Shown here piece by piece: positions 35,808-44,705 of a stretch of DNA of 64,000 bases (position 1 is the stretch's first letter; each line of letters begins with the position of its first letter). The notes under the pieces were generated by a model. It had not been told where the DNA came from and ran no database searches. It worked only from the letters and a program-made list of their open reading frames with translations. Made by a program: the position numbers and the translations under genes. The stretch comes from an uncultured Prevotella sp. (GTDB lineage Bacteria; Bacteroidota; Bacteroidia; Bacteroidales; Bacteroidaceae), in contig CALUKU010000005.1 of the NCBI GenBank assembly GCA_944321295.1, positions 1 through 64,000 of the forward strand, given 5' to 3'.

Positions 35808-35929
35808 CCTGATTGAGAGATATGCGGCCGTGATGTGCGGCTGTAGGTAAACGTTTTTTGTTAAGTCATGATGTCACGTTCGTGCCGTACTGCTGTGCGC
35901 GGACGTGTGTAATTGTTTTTTAAGGTAAT

Positions 35930-36847
35930 ATGTGGTTAGTTTTAGCTTTTTTGTCGGCTGCGCTGCTCGGCTTTTATGATTCGTTCAAGAAGAAGTCTCT
36001 TGACGGCAACGCCGTGATTCCAGTGTTGTTTCTCAACACGCTGTTCTCTTCGTTGATATTCTTGCCTTTGATAATAGCTTCGTCGGCTACGGACTGGCTC
36101 GACGGGTCGGTGTTCTACGTGCCGTCGTGCGGGTGGGAGGTTCACAAGTACGTGCTGCTTAAGAGCCTTATAGTGTTGCTGTCGTGGATATTCGGCTATT
36201 TCGGCATGAAGCATTTGCCGCTAACCATTGTCGGCCCGATTAACGCCACACGGCCGGTGATGGTGCTCGTAGGTGCGTTCGTTGTTTTCGGCGAACGCCT
36301 GAACGCTTACCAGTGGATAGGAGTGGCTTTGGCCGTAGCCTCGTTCTTCATGCTTAGCCGCAGCGGCAGGAAAGAGGGTATCGACTTCAAGCACGACCGC
36401 TGGATTTACTTCGTAGTGTTGGCGGCGTTGCTCGGGGCCGTGAGCGGCCTTTACGACAAGTTCCTGATGGCCCCGGCAGGCCATGGCGGAGTAGGGCTTG
36501 ACCGCATGGTGGTGCAGAGCTGGTATAACATTTACCAATGCTTCATGATGGGCATAGTGCTCCTTGTGTTATGGCTGCCTAAGGCTAAGAACACCACGCC
36601 GTTCCGATGGGACTGGTGCATCGTGCTGATAAGCATATTCCTCAGCGCGGCCGACTTCGTGTATTTCTACGCCTTGAGCCTGCCCGGAGCGATGATAAGC
36701 ATAGTGTCGATGGTGAGGCGCGGCAGCGTCATCGTGTCGTTCCTTTTCGGAGCCATGCTGCTGCATGAAAAGAACTTGAAGAGCAAGGTGGTAGACCTCG
36801 CGCTCGTGCTGCTCGGCATGCTGTTCCTGTATTTCGGCAGCAATTAA
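35930..36847 (+). CDS. EamA/DMT-family transporter
   Basis: The 305-residue membrane protein has about ten helices in two EamA repeats (residues 1-142 and 155-303). Features such as LPLTIVGPINATRPVMVLVGAFVVFGERL and SLPGAMISIVSMVRRGSVIVSFLFGAMLLHE sit at equivalent places in each half. Substrate is unknown; family members export amino acids, sugars or metabolites. It lies 122 nt after truA with no obvious promoter of its own, so it may be read through from truA. Confidence 0.9.
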   Translation: MWLVLAFLSAALLGFYDSFKKKSLDGNAVIPVLFLNTLFSSLIFLPLIIASSATDWLDGSVFYVPSCGWEVHKYVLLKSLIVLLSWIFGYFGMKHLPLTIVGPINATRPVMVLVGAFVVFGERLNAYQWIGVALAVASFFMLSRSGRKEGIDFKHDRWIYFVVLAALLGAVSGLYDKFLMAPAGHGGVGLDRMVVQSWYNIYQCFMMGIVLLVLWLPKAKNTTPFRWDWCIVLISIFLSAADFVYFYALSLPGAMISIVSMVRRGSVIVSFLFGAMLLHEKNLKSKVVDLALVLLGMLFLYFGSN

Positions 36848-36927
36848 AGCGCATGGCCGGGCGTACTACGGGTTTGTGGATAATCGCAACTGATTATTTC
36901 ATATTTTCACCTTTTCGGCCTTTTGTT

Positions 36928-36958
36928 TTTGCGTTTTGATATAAAAATACTATTTTTG
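36928..36958 (+). promoter_or_regulatory. Promoter of dapA
   Basis: TTTG (36928-36931), 19-nt spacer, TATTTTTG (36951-36958); ATG 31 nt downstream. Confidence 0.78.
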
Positions 36959-36989
36959 CATCTGATTATGATGAAAAAGGCATGTTTTT

Positions 36990-37874
36990 ATGGCATATAA
37001 CATATTCAAAGGTTTGGGCATAGCCCTCGTCACCCCGTTTACTTCTGACGGTTCGGTAGATTACGCGGCCCTGGAGCGTCTTATTTCGTACCAGATAGCC
37101 AACGGCGCCGACTTCTTCTGCATACTCGCCACGACAGGCGAAACGCCTACGCTGACCGCCGACGAGAAGCGCAGGATAAAGGAAATGGTCGTTAGGATGG
37201 CCGGCGACAAGATGCCAATACTTATCGGCTGCGGCGGCAACAACACGGCCGAGGTGGTCAAGGAGTTGCAGACGGGCGACTTTTCGGGCGTTGACGGCAT
37301 ACTCAGCGTCTGCCCGTATTACAACAAACCGTCGCAGGAAGGGCTTTACCAGCACTTCAAGACGATAGCTGCCGCCACCCAACTGCCCGTGGTGCTGTAT
37401 AACGTGCCGGGGCGCACGGGCGTCAACATGAAGGCCGAAACCACTGTCCGCCTCGCCCACGACTGCCCTAACATAGTAGGCATTAAGGAGGCCAGCGGAA
37501 GTCTTGAGCAGGTTGACGAGATTATAAAGAACAAGCCTGGCAAGTTCGACGTCATCAGCGGCGACGACGCCCTTACCTTCCCGATGATAGCCTGCGGCGC
37601 GGCCGGCGTTATATCGGTGATAGGCAACGCCCTGCCAAAGGAGTTCTCACGCATGATAAGGCTTGAGATGAACGGCGAGATAGACAGCGCGCGCAAGATA
37701 CACCATAAGTTTACCGACCTGTTCAACCTGCTTTTCGTCGACGGCAATCCGGCCGGCGTAAAAGCCATGTTGCACGAGATGGGCATGATAGAGAACGTTC
37801 TGCGCCTGCCACTTGTGCCCACACGCCTTACCACGATGCAGCGCATCAGCGAGTGCCTGAAGTTCAGGCTTTAA
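36990..37874 (+). CDS. dapA: 4-hydroxy-tetrahydrodipicolinate synthase
   Basis: DapA condenses pyruvate with aspartate semialdehyde, the first committed step to lysine and diaminopimelate. The 294-residue TIM barrel shows GIALVTPFT (10-18), TTGE (48-51), the Tyr of VLYNVPGRTG (about 137) and the Schiff-base Lys166 in GIKEASG. The gene has its own promoter and stands alone. A hairpin made of 22-nt repeat units follows and is likely its terminator. Confidence 0.96.
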   Translation: MAYNIFKGLGIALVTPFTSDGSVDYAALERLISYQIANGADFFCILATTGETPTLTADEKRRIKEMVVRMAGDKMPILIGCGGNNTAEVVKELQTGDFSGVDGILSVCPYYNKPSQEGLYQHFKTIAAATQLPVVLYNVPGRTGVNMKAETTVRLAHDCPNIVGIKEASGSLEQVDEIIKNKPGKFDVISGDDALTFPMIACGAAGVISVIGNALPKEFSRMIRLEMNGEIDSARKIHHKFTDLFNLLFVDGNPAGVKAMLHEMGMIENVLRLPLVPTRLTTMQRISECLKFRL

Positions 37875-37942
37875 CCATGTCTTCATTAAGTAACCGCCGT
37901 TACCGCATCTGATTGATTATAAGCACTTTAAGATGATATAGC

Positions 37943-37979
37943 AAAAGGCCGCTTTTCAGAAGCTGAAAGGCGGCCTTTT
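37943..37979 (+). terminator. Terminator of dapA built from two 22-nt repeat units
   Basis: AAAAGGCCGCTTTTCAG (37943-37959) pairs with CTGAAAGGCGGCCTTTT (37963-37979), one G-U and a 3-nt loop, ending in four T. The two arms are the cores of adjacent repeat units. Confidence 0.75.
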
Positions 37980-38030
37980 ATCGTGTGAAAAGCGGCAGTT
38001 TGCATGGCCGAAAGCGGCCTTTTAAGGTTC
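37944..38030. repeat. 22-nt hairpin repeat array, about four units
   Basis: Units start at 37944, 37966, 37988 (23 nt) and 38011, each beginning AAAGG or AAAGC and carrying a CTTTT or GTTTG half. Confidence 0.78.
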
Positions 38031-38143
38031 ATCCGTAGTTTGTTTGGGTGAAGATGTCAGCATTACCCATTATAAAATTAAGTTGTCGCTGTTCTGCCGG
38101 ACGGCTGAATTTCGCCGTCATAAAACTTATTTTTTTGACCTAT

Positions 38144-38310
38144 AAATACATCCTCTTCAAAGTGAGGTGCTCGGTATTTGTCATCCCGGACTTGATCCGG
38201 GATCCAGTTGTATACCGCAACGTTGCCATACGAGGGTGCTTTCATCTGGTTCCCGGATCAAGTCCGGGATGACAAATACCGAGCACCTCACTTGAAAGAG
38301 GATGTTTCCC
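38144..38310. repeat. Palindromic 167-bp element (CCCGGACTTGATCCGGG type), best copy
   Basis: The outer 65 nt on each side are nearly perfect inverted copies: CATCCTCTTC, AGTGAGGTGCTCGGTATTTG, then TCATCCCGGACTTGATCCGG, mirrored from 38248 on. About 35 nt of unpaired centre remain. No ORF. Confidence 0.82.
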
Positions 38311-38348
38311 TAATAACGAACTTACTTTATTTAAAAAAAGTTCCTGTA

Positions 38349-38393
38349 CGTAAAAATGAAAAGGGCGTGCCTAAAACATTAGGCACGCCCTTT
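38349..38393 (-). terminator. Terminator of rubrerythrin gene
   Basis: A 15-bp perfect stem, AAAGGGCGTGCCTAA (38360-38374) with 38379-38393, is followed on the minus strand by TTCATTTTT. T residues on the other side may let it work in both directions. Confidence 0.88.
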
Positions 38394-38442
38394 CTTTTTT
38401 GTGGCTTGGCTTATCGCCGAAGCCCTTGCGTGGTGTGTATGA

Positions 38443-38985
38443 TTAATAGTTCTCAGCCTTAATCTGGAAGAAGCTCTGCGGATGGTTGCATACGGGGCAC
38501 ATCTTCGGAGCCTTCTTGCCTATCACGATGTGGCCGCAGTTAGCGCACTGCCAGATGCAGTCGCCGTCCTTAGAGAACACTGTTTCGCTCTCTACGTTGC
38601 TGAGCAGCTTGCGATAGCGCTCCTCGTGAGCCTTCTCGATTGCGCCTACCATGCGGAACTTGGCTGCGATTTCCTTGAAGCCTTCCTCGTCGGCTTCCTT
38701 TGCCATGCGGTCATACATGTCGGTCCACTCGAAGTTTTCGCCGGCAGCTGCAGCGGCAAGGTTGCTTGCCGTGTCCTTGATGTCGCCGCCCTCAAGATAC
38801 TTGAACCACAGCTTAGCGTGCTCTTTCTCGTTGCGTGCGGTTTCCTCGAATATGTCTGCTATCTGCTCGTATCCCTCTTTCCTTGCCTTTGAAGCAAAGT
38901 AGGTGTACTTGTTACGTGCCTGCGACTCGCCTGCGAAAGCTTCCTGCAGGTTCTTTTCGGTCTTTGTTCCTTTCAGTTCGTTCAT
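38443..38985 (-). CDS. rbr: Rubrerythrin
   Basis: This cytosolic non-haem diiron peroxidase protects anaerobes from hydrogen peroxide. The four-helix domain has the Glu ligands in [15 protein letters not shown] (residues 13-27) and [11 protein letters not shown] (about 50-60), repeated as [10 protein letters not shown] near 118. The C-terminal rubredoxin-like site has CANCG and CPVC (about 147 and 162). The 180-residue length is standard. It has its own promoter and terminator. Confidence 0.96.
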   Translation of the reverse strand: MNELKGTKTEKNLQEAFAGESQARNKYTYFASKARKEGYEQIADIFEETARNEKEHAKLWFKYLEGGDIKDTASNLAAAAAGENFEWTDMYDRMAKEADEEGFKEIAAKFRMVGAIEKAHEERYRKLLSNVESETVFSKDGDCIWQCANCGHIVIGKKAPKMCPVCNHPQSFFQIKAENY

Positions 38986-39087
38986 GACGCTTTTGTTTTT
39001 ACTGGTTTATTTTTCTGATTTTGTTCTTCGCGGCTTGCGTGTCGGCTCGTTTTGCCTGTTGCCGACGCTCGGCCTGCTTGTGTACTG

Positions 39088-39118
39088 CAAAGATAATCAA
39101 TTAAATCAAACGGACAAG
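39088..39118 (-). promoter_or_regulatory. Promoter of rubrerythrin gene
   Basis: Minus-strand TATCTTTG (39088-39095) with CTTG (39115-39118) 19 nt upstream. Confidence 0.6.
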
Positions 39119-39159
39119 CTTTAATCCGAATTTTTTGCCAATTTTAAGGCCGTATGGGA

Positions 39160-39205
39160 TAAAAATAAGCCTGCCCAAAGCTTTTTCCGGCTTTGCGGCA
39201 GGCTT
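39160..39205 (-). terminator. Terminator of L-asparaginase gene
   Basis: AAGCCTGCC (39167-39175) pairs with GGCAGGCTT (39197-39205), with an inner AAAGC/GCTTT pair; TTATTTTTATC follows on the minus strand. Confidence 0.85.
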
Positions 39206-39231
39206 GCTGTCTTTTATGCTTGGTGTTCTAG

Positions 39232-40290
39232 TTATATCGTTATCTCACCGCATAGCGAGCGGCTCATGTATGACCTTACTATATTATTGTCGGCGAATCT
39301 TCCTTGCAGGCACATCAGTTTGGTGACGGCGCTCTCCACCGTACTGTCGAAACCGCTCATTACGCCGGTGGCCTTCAGCGTGTAGCCCGTGTCGTAGCGT
39401 GACATTTCCACGCAGCCTGCAAGGCATTGGCTGATGTTGATGACGGTTACGCCCTTGTCGCCGGCCTTCTGCAGCAGGCGGATTAGCCACGGCTTTTTAG
39501 GCGCGTTGCCGCTGCCGAAGCTCCTCATTACGATTGACCGCAGTTCTGGGGCGTCAAGCAGATGATGGATTATTTGCTCCTGCAGGCCAGGAAACAGCGA
39601 GAACACTACGACGTTGGGGTCAATGGCCGTGTGGGGCACCATCGGTTTGCCGTAGTCGGGCTTCAGGATGTATTCTTCGTGGTAGATGATGTTCACGCCG
39701 GCTTCGGCCAGATGGGGGAAGTTGAACGACTCGAAGGCGTTGAACCCGTCGGCGTTGGTTTTCGTAGACCTGTTGCCCCTCAGCAGCTTGCCGTTGAAAT
39801 AAATGCACACTTCGGGCACTATCGGCGTGCCGTCGTCGTGGGCCGAGGCGGCAATCTCTATGCTGGTGATAAGGTTTTCCCTGCCGTCGGTGCGCAGCTG
39901 GTTGATAGGCAGTTGGCTGCCGGTGAGTATGATGGGCTTCGTAAGGTTCTCGAGCATGAACGACAAGGCCGAGGCCGTGTATGCCATGGTGTCCGTGCCG
40001 TGCAGGATTACGAAACCGTCGTAGTCGTCGTACCGCTCGGCGATGATTCTTACCAGTTGCGACCACAGGCGGGGCGACATGTCGCTCGAGTCGATGGGCG
40101 GCGTGAACTGGTAAGTTTCAATACCTGTCTTAATCATTGAAAACTCGGGAATACAACTTACCAAGTGGTTTAAGTCGAGTGGTTCCAGCGCGCCGGTCAC
40201 GGGATTCTGCCCCATGCCGATAGTTCCGCCGGTGTAAATCAGCAATACTTTGTTGCTTCTCTTTAAAGGTGAATAAATTGTTGTCGGCAT
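39232..40290 (-). CDS. ansA: Type I L-asparaginase
   Basis: It hydrolyses asparagine to aspartate and ammonia. The two threonine sites are present: YTGGTIG (19-25, Thr23) and HGTDTMAY (97-104, Thr99 and Asp100). The 352 residues without a signal peptide indicate the cytoplasmic type. Its promoter is back to back with the uxaC -7 box. Monocistronic. Confidence 0.95.
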   Translation of the reverse strand: MPTTIYSPLKRSNKVLLIYTGGTIGMGQNPVTGALEPLDLNHLVSCIPEFSMIKTGIETYQFTPPIDSSDMSPRLWSQLVRIIAERYDDYDGFVILHGTDTMAYTASALSFMLENLTKPIILTGSQLPINQLRTDGRENLITSIEIAASAHDDGTPIVPEVCIYFNGKLLRGNRSTKTNADGFNAFESFNFPHLAEAGVNIIYHEEYILKPDYGKPMVPHTAIDPNVVVFSLFPGLQEQIIHHLLDAPELRSIVMRSFGSGNAPKKPWLIRLLQKAGDKGVTVINISQCLAGCVEMSRYDTGYTLKATGVMSGFDSTVESAVTKLMCLQGRFADNNIVRSYMSRSLCGEITI

Positions 40291-40312
40291 CGTTTACGTA
40301 TTTTATTTTGTG

Positions 40313-40343
40313 CAAATATAGCTTAAAATAGTCTGAAATCAAA
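40313..40343 (-). promoter_or_regulatory. Promoter of ansA
   Basis: Minus-strand TATATTTG (40313-40320), 19-nt spacer, TTTG (40340-40343). Overlaps the upstream side of the divergent uxaC promoter. Confidence 0.78.
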
Positions 40344-40353
40344 AAAAATGCAG

Positions 40354-40361
40354 TATATTTG
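40354..40361 (+). promoter_or_regulatory. -7 box of uxaC
   Basis: TATATTTG, 57 nt before the ATG; the -33 region is degenerate. Confidence 0.55.
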
Positions 40362-40418
40362 CATAAATAAAAAGAATGAACTACAATTTATAAATTAACT
40401 ATTTAAAAGAAAACAAAC

Positions 40419-41822
40419 ATGAAGAAATTTATGGATGAAAACTTCCTGTTGGAAACCGCTACTGCGCAGGATCTATTTCATAACCACGCGGCAAAGATGC
40501 CTATTATCGACTATCACTGCCACCTTATTCCCGAAATGGTTGCCAACGACCATAAATTCAAGAGCATTACCGAGCTTTGGCTCGGCGGCGACCACTACAA
40601 GTGGCGTGCGATGCGTACCAACGGCGTTGACGAGAAGTACTGCACCGGAACGGAAACGAGCGACTGGGAGAAGTTTGAGAAATGGGCTGAAACCGTGCCT
40701 TACACCTTCCGCAACCCGCTTTACCACTGGACACACCTTGAGCTGAAGACTGCTTTCGGCATTGACAAGCTGTTGAGTCCTAAAACGGCGCGCGAGATAT
40801 ATGACGAGTGCAACGAGAAACTGCAGCAGCCCGGATACACGGCACGCGGCTTCATGCGCCGTTACAACGTTGAGTGCGTGTGCACGACCGACGACCCCAT
40901 TGACGATTTGAAATACCACAAGCAGACGAAGGAAAGCGGCTTCGAGATAAAGATGATTCCCGCCTGGCGTCCTGACAAGGCGATGGCCGTTGACAACGCC
41001 AAGAACTTCTCTGACTATGTGACACGCCTCGGCGAGGTTGCAGGAGTTACGATCTCGAAGTTCCAGGATATGATTGACGCCCTGCAGAAGCGTCATGACT
41101 TCTTCAACGAAAACGGTTGCCGCCTGTCTGACCACGGCATTGAAGAGTTCTACGACGAGCCTTACACCGACAGCCAGATTGAAACAATATTCGAGAAGGC
41201 CATGCGCGGTCAGGATTTGTCGGAACTCGAAATCCGCCAGTTCAAGCATTGCATGCTGACCGTGTTCGCCGAGATGGACTACGACAGCGACTGGACGCAG
41301 CAGTATCACTATGGCGCAATACGCGACAACAACAGCCTGATGTACAAGAAGCTCGGTCCCGACACCGGTTTCGATTCTATAGGCGAGTTCAATACGGCCA
41401 AGGCCATGAGCCACTTCCTCGACCATCTTAACGCTGAAGGCAAGCTCACGCGTACTATATTATATACGCTTAATCCCTGCGCCAATGAGGTTATCGCTAC
41501 AATGCTCGGCAACTTCCAGGACGGTTCTTGCCCCGGCAAGATACAGTTTGGCAGCGGATGGTGGTTTAACGACCAGCTTGACGGCATGACACGCCAGATG
41601 AACGCGCTCTCAGTGCTCGGTCTGCTCAGCCGTTTCGTCGGAATGCTTACCGACAGCCGCTCGTTCCTCTCATACCCGAGGCACGAGTATTTCCGCCGTC
41701 TGCTCTGCAACCTGTTGGGCAACGACGTAGAGAAAGGACTGCTCCCCGATGATAAGGAAGCCCTTTACCGCATGGTTGAAGACATCAGCTATTACAACGC
41801 CAAGAACTATTTCAAGTTCTAA
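40419..41822 (+). CDS. uxaC: Uronate isomerase
   Basis: UxaC converts glucuronate to fructuronate or galacturonate to tagaturonate. The amidohydrolase-like metal motif DYHCHLIPE has H33 and H35; GFMRRYNVECVCTTDDPIDDL (about 143-163) and LTDSRSFLSYPRHEYFRRLL (about 408-427) are family blocks. The 467 residues are typical. No other uronate gene is adjacent. It could process galacturonate freed by the GH28 enzyme at 23219. A strong terminator follows. Confidence 0.96.
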   Translation: MKKFMDENFLLETATAQDLFHNHAAKMPIIDYHCHLIPEMVANDHKFKSITELWLGGDHYKWRAMRTNGVDEKYCTGTETSDWEKFEKWAETVPYTFRNPLYHWTHLELKTAFGIDKLLSPKTAREIYDECNEKLQQPGYTARGFMRRYNVECVCTTDDPIDDLKYHKQTKESGFEIKMIPAWRPDKAMAVDNAKNFSDYVTRLGEVAGVTISKFQDMIDALQKRHDFFNENGCRLSDHGIEEFYDEPYTDSQIETIFEKAMRGQDLSELEIRQFKHCMLTVFAEMDYDSDWTQQYHYGAIRDNNSLMYKKLGPDTGFDSIGEFNTAKAMSHFLDHLNAEGKLTRTILYTLNPCANEVIATMLGNFQDGSCPGKIQFGSGWWFNDQLDGMTRQMNALSVLGLLSRFVGMLTDSRSFLSYPRHEYFRRLLCNLLGNDVEKGLLPDDKEALYRMVEDISYYNAKNYFKF

Positions 41823-41841
41823 TCGGTAATGGTTTGCATAA

Positions 41842-41882
41842 CCCTCTTGTTTGGCTCGCACAGCCGGCAAGAGGGCTTTTTT
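41842..41882 (+). terminator. Terminator of uxaC
   Basis: CCCTCTTG (41842-41849) pairs with CAAGAGGG (41868-41875), inner GGCT/AGCC, then six T. Confidence 0.9.
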
Positions 41883-41901
41883 ATGATTTATTTATGAAAT
41901 A

Positions 41902-41933
41902 TTTGTAAGTCTCGGAAAATAAGAGTATTTTTG
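41902..41933 (+). promoter_or_regulatory. Promoter of wza-like gene and glmS
   Basis: TTTG (41902-41905), 20-nt spacer, TATTTTTG (41926-41933). Confidence 0.78.
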
Positions 41934-41970
41934 CAAAGTTTTACGATTTCATTACAACACTATTTGAATT

Positions 41971-42768
41971 ATGAAGAAAATACTAAACACGGTATTGTTC
42001 GCATTGCTGTGCCTGTTTTTGGGAAGTTGTGGCAGCAGCAAGCACATCGCGTATTTCCAAAATGCAGATTCTCTGAACTATGATGCATCAAGGGGATTGT
42101 TCGACGCGCGGATAATGCCGAAAGACTTGCTTACGATCACCGTAAGTACGACAGACCCGAAGGCTGCAACGCCTTTCAACCTGTCGGTAACCAACACGCT
42201 TAATTCAACGGGAACATTGTACACTGGAGCAGGATCATTGCAGACCTACCTTGTTGACAATGACGGATTTATCAATTTCCCGGTAGTAGGACAACTGAAA
42301 GTTGGAGGTATGACCAAGCGCCAATGCGAAAGCTTCATACGCGAGAAAATACTTCCTTACATGGCAAAGACCGAAAATCCGATTGTTACTGTTAAGATGG
42401 CGAGCTTTAAGGTGACGGTGGCCGGTGAGGTGAAATCGCCCGGCGTGTTTAACGTAGACCAGGAAAAAATCAGCGTGATTGAGGCGTTGGCAAGGGCCGG
42501 TGACCTGACTATCTACGGACGCCGAGAGAACGTGTTGCTCATTCGTGAGGACGCAACCGGCAAGAAAACCACCCACAGGCTTAATCTTAACGACGCAAAT
42601 CTGATAAACTCACCATATTATTATTTGCAGCAGAACGACTACATCTATGTTGAACCGAACAAAGTGCAGGCACAGAACTCAGCGATAGGCTCAAGCGTTA
42701 CCATTTGGTTCTCGGTGCTTAGCGTCGTAACTTCGGTTGCTTCATTAGTCGTTAACGTGATTAAGTGA
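41971..42768 (+). CDS. Wza-like polysaccharide export lipoprotein
   Basis: This would form the outer-membrane part of a capsule or exopolysaccharide exporter. It has a lipoprotein signal with lipobox LGSC (Cys20), a poly_export domain (about 45-140, with IMPKDLLTITV and FPVVGQLKVGGMT), an SLBB-type segment (VTVAGEVKSPGVF, about 150-162) and a C-terminal hydrophobic helix (about 243-262). The 265-residue size is normal for Bacteroidota. glmS follows 5 nt after its stop, so the exporter and the source of amino-sugar precursor are co-expressed. The Wzc-type partner is at 2222-4729. Confidence 0.92.
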   Translation: MKKILNTVLFALLCLFLGSCGSSKHIAYFQNADSLNYDASRGLFDARIMPKDLLTITVSTTDPKAATPFNLSVTNTLNSTGTLYTGAGSLQTYLVDNDGFINFPVVGQLKVGGMTKRQCESFIREKILPYMAKTENPIVTVKMASFKVTVAGEVKSPGVFNVDQEKISVIEALARAGDLTIYGRRENVLLIREDATGKKTTHRLNLNDANLINSPYYYLQQNDYIYVEPNKVQAQNSAIGSSVTIWFSVLSVVTSVASLVVNVIK

Positions 42769-42773
42769 TTTAT

Positions 42774-44618
42774 ATGTGCGGAATTGTTGGTTATATCGGT
42801 AGTAAGGACGCTTATCCAATCCTGTTGAAAGGCTTGGGCCGGCTTGAGTACCGCGGCTACGACAGTGCGGGAATGGCTTTGCTCAACTCTGACGGCGGGT
42901 TGAACGTGTATAAGACCAAAGGCAAGGTTGCCGACTTGGACAGGTTTTGTAACGACAAGGACGTGTCTGGCACGGTAGGCATTGCCCATACGCGATGGGC
43001 TACCCACGGCGAACCTTCATCGGTAAACGCGCATCCGCATTATTCGGAATCGAAAAATCTTGCGATAATCCATAACGGCATAATAGAGAATTATGCCGAC
43101 TTGAAGAAGAAGCTGCAAAGCAAAGGCCTGACGTTCCGCTCTGACACCGATACCGAAGTGCTGGTACAGCTTATAGAGTATATTCAGACGCGGAAGGGCT
43201 TCGACCTGCTTACGGCTGTGCAGCTTGCCTTACACGAGGTGATAGGGGCATATGCCGTGGCGCTGTTGGACAAGCGCGAGCCAAGCCAGATTATAGCCGC
43301 GTGCCGCCAAAGTCCGTTGGTGATAGGCGTCGGTGACGACGAGTATTTCTTGGCATCGGACGCAAGCCCTATTATCGAGTACACCGATAAGGTGGTTTAC
43401 CTTGAAGACGGCAGTATCGCAGTCATGCGTAAGGGCGAAGACCTAAAGGTTGTCAACATACTTAACCGTGAACTTTGTCCAAAGATACAGACGGTAGACC
43501 TTGATTTGGGACAGATTGAGAAGGGCGGTTATCCGCATTTCATGCTAAAGGAAATATTCGAGCAGCCTGAGTGTCTTACCAACTGCATGAGAGGGCGCGT
43601 AAACGTTGAGGCCACCAACGTGACGCTCAGCGCCGTTATTGATTATAAGGACCGTCTGCTGTCGGCTAAGAGGATAATAATAGTAGGCTGCGGCACATCG
43701 TGGCATGCGGGGCTTATAGGCAAGCAGATTATAGAGAGCCTTTGCCGCATACCTGTTGAAGTTGAATACGCAAGCGAATTCAGATACAGAAATCCGGTTG
43801 TTACGCCCAATGATGTCGTAATAGCCATATCCCAAAGCGGCGAAACCGCCGACACTTTGGCTGCCGTGAAACTGGCAAAGCATTACGGCGCCTTCATTTA
43901 TGGAATTTGTAATGTAATCGGGTCAAGCATACCCCGTGCTACCGACACCGGCTCTTACATACACGTCGGCCCGGAAATAGGTGTGGCCTCCACAAAAGCT
44001 TTCACAGGGCAGGTAACCGTGCTTACTATGCTGGCTTTGGCATTAGCCAAGGTGAAAGGCACCGTAAGCGATGACACTTATTACGGAATAGTTAAGGAGT
44101 TAAGTCATATTCCGGCAAAGATGGAGGAAACGCTGAAGCTTAACGGGCAGATAGCTGCGCTGAGCCGTATTTTCACATACGCACGAAACTTCTTGTATTT
44201 AGGTCGCGGATACAGTTATCCTGTGGCACTGGAAGGAGCGTTGAAACTTAAAGAAATAAGCTATATTCATGCCGAGGGATATCCTGCGGCGGAGATGAAA
44301 CATGGACCGATAGCGCTCATCGACTCGGATATGCCGGTTGTTGTAGTGGCGACGAGGAACGCTTTGTATGAAAAAGTGTTGAGCAACATCCAGGAAATAA
44401 AGGCGCGCAAGGGCAAGGTTATAGCATTGGTAACAAAGGGTGACGAAACCGTCAGCAAGATAGTAGACGAGGTCATAGAGTTGCCCGATACGCAAGAATG
44501 TCTTGAGCCGTTGATTGCCACAATCCCGTTGCAGCTCTTGGCTTACCATATAGCAGTATGCAAGGGCAAGGATGTCGATCAGCCGCGCAATTTGGCTAAG
44601 TCGGTTACGGTAGAATGA
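42774..44618 (+). CDS. glmS: Glutamine--fructose-6-phosphate aminotransferase
   Basis: GlmS makes glucosamine-6-phosphate from fructose-6-phosphate and glutamine. ATG 42774 puts the nucleophile Cys at position 2 (MCGIVGYIG), required for the Ntn-type class II glutaminase; the ORF also opens three codons earlier. HTRWATHGEPS, two SIS domains (VGCGTSWHAG and LGRGYSYPVALEGALKLKEI) and the C-terminal NLAKSVTVE are present. The 614 residues are standard. It is cotranscribed with the wza-like gene. Confidence 0.97.
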   Translation: MCGIVGYIGSKDAYPILLKGLGRLEYRGYDSAGMALLNSDGGLNVYKTKGKVADLDRFCNDKDVSGTVGIAHTRWATHGEPSSVNAHPHYSESKNLAIIHNGIIENYADLKKKLQSKGLTFRSDTDTEVLVQLIEYIQTRKGFDLLTAVQLALHEVIGAYAVALLDKREPSQIIAACRQSPLVIGVGDDEYFLASDASPIIEYTDKVVYLEDGSIAVMRKGEDLKVVNILNRELCPKIQTVDLDLGQIEKGGYPHFMLKEIFEQPECLTNCMRGRVNVEATNVTLSAVIDYKDRLLSAKRIIIVGCGTSWHAGLIGKQIIESLCRIPVEVEYASEFRYRNPVVTPNDVVIAISQSGETADTLAAVKLAKHYGAFIYGICNVIGSSIPRATDTGSYIHVGPEIGVASTKAFTGQVTVLTMLALALAKVKGTVSDDTYYGIVKELSHIPAKMEETLKLNGQIAALSRIFTYARNFLYLGRGYSYPVALEGALKLKEISYIHAEGYPAAEMKHGPIALIDSDMPVVVVATRNALYEKVLSNIQEIKARKGKVIALVTKGDETVSKIVDEVIELPDTQECLEPLIATIPLQLLAYHIAVCKGKDVDQPRNLAKSVTVE

Positions 44619-44705
44619 TTTTTATTATTAATTAATAGGAAGCTAAGCAATAATGTTAGAATTTTCAAAAAATCCCGATGTTATGGTTAGCTTTTTAATT
44701 TATAT

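Noticed and set aside
40473-41426. 317-codon open frame on the minus strand
   Set aside because: Antisense to uxaC, which has full family motifs.
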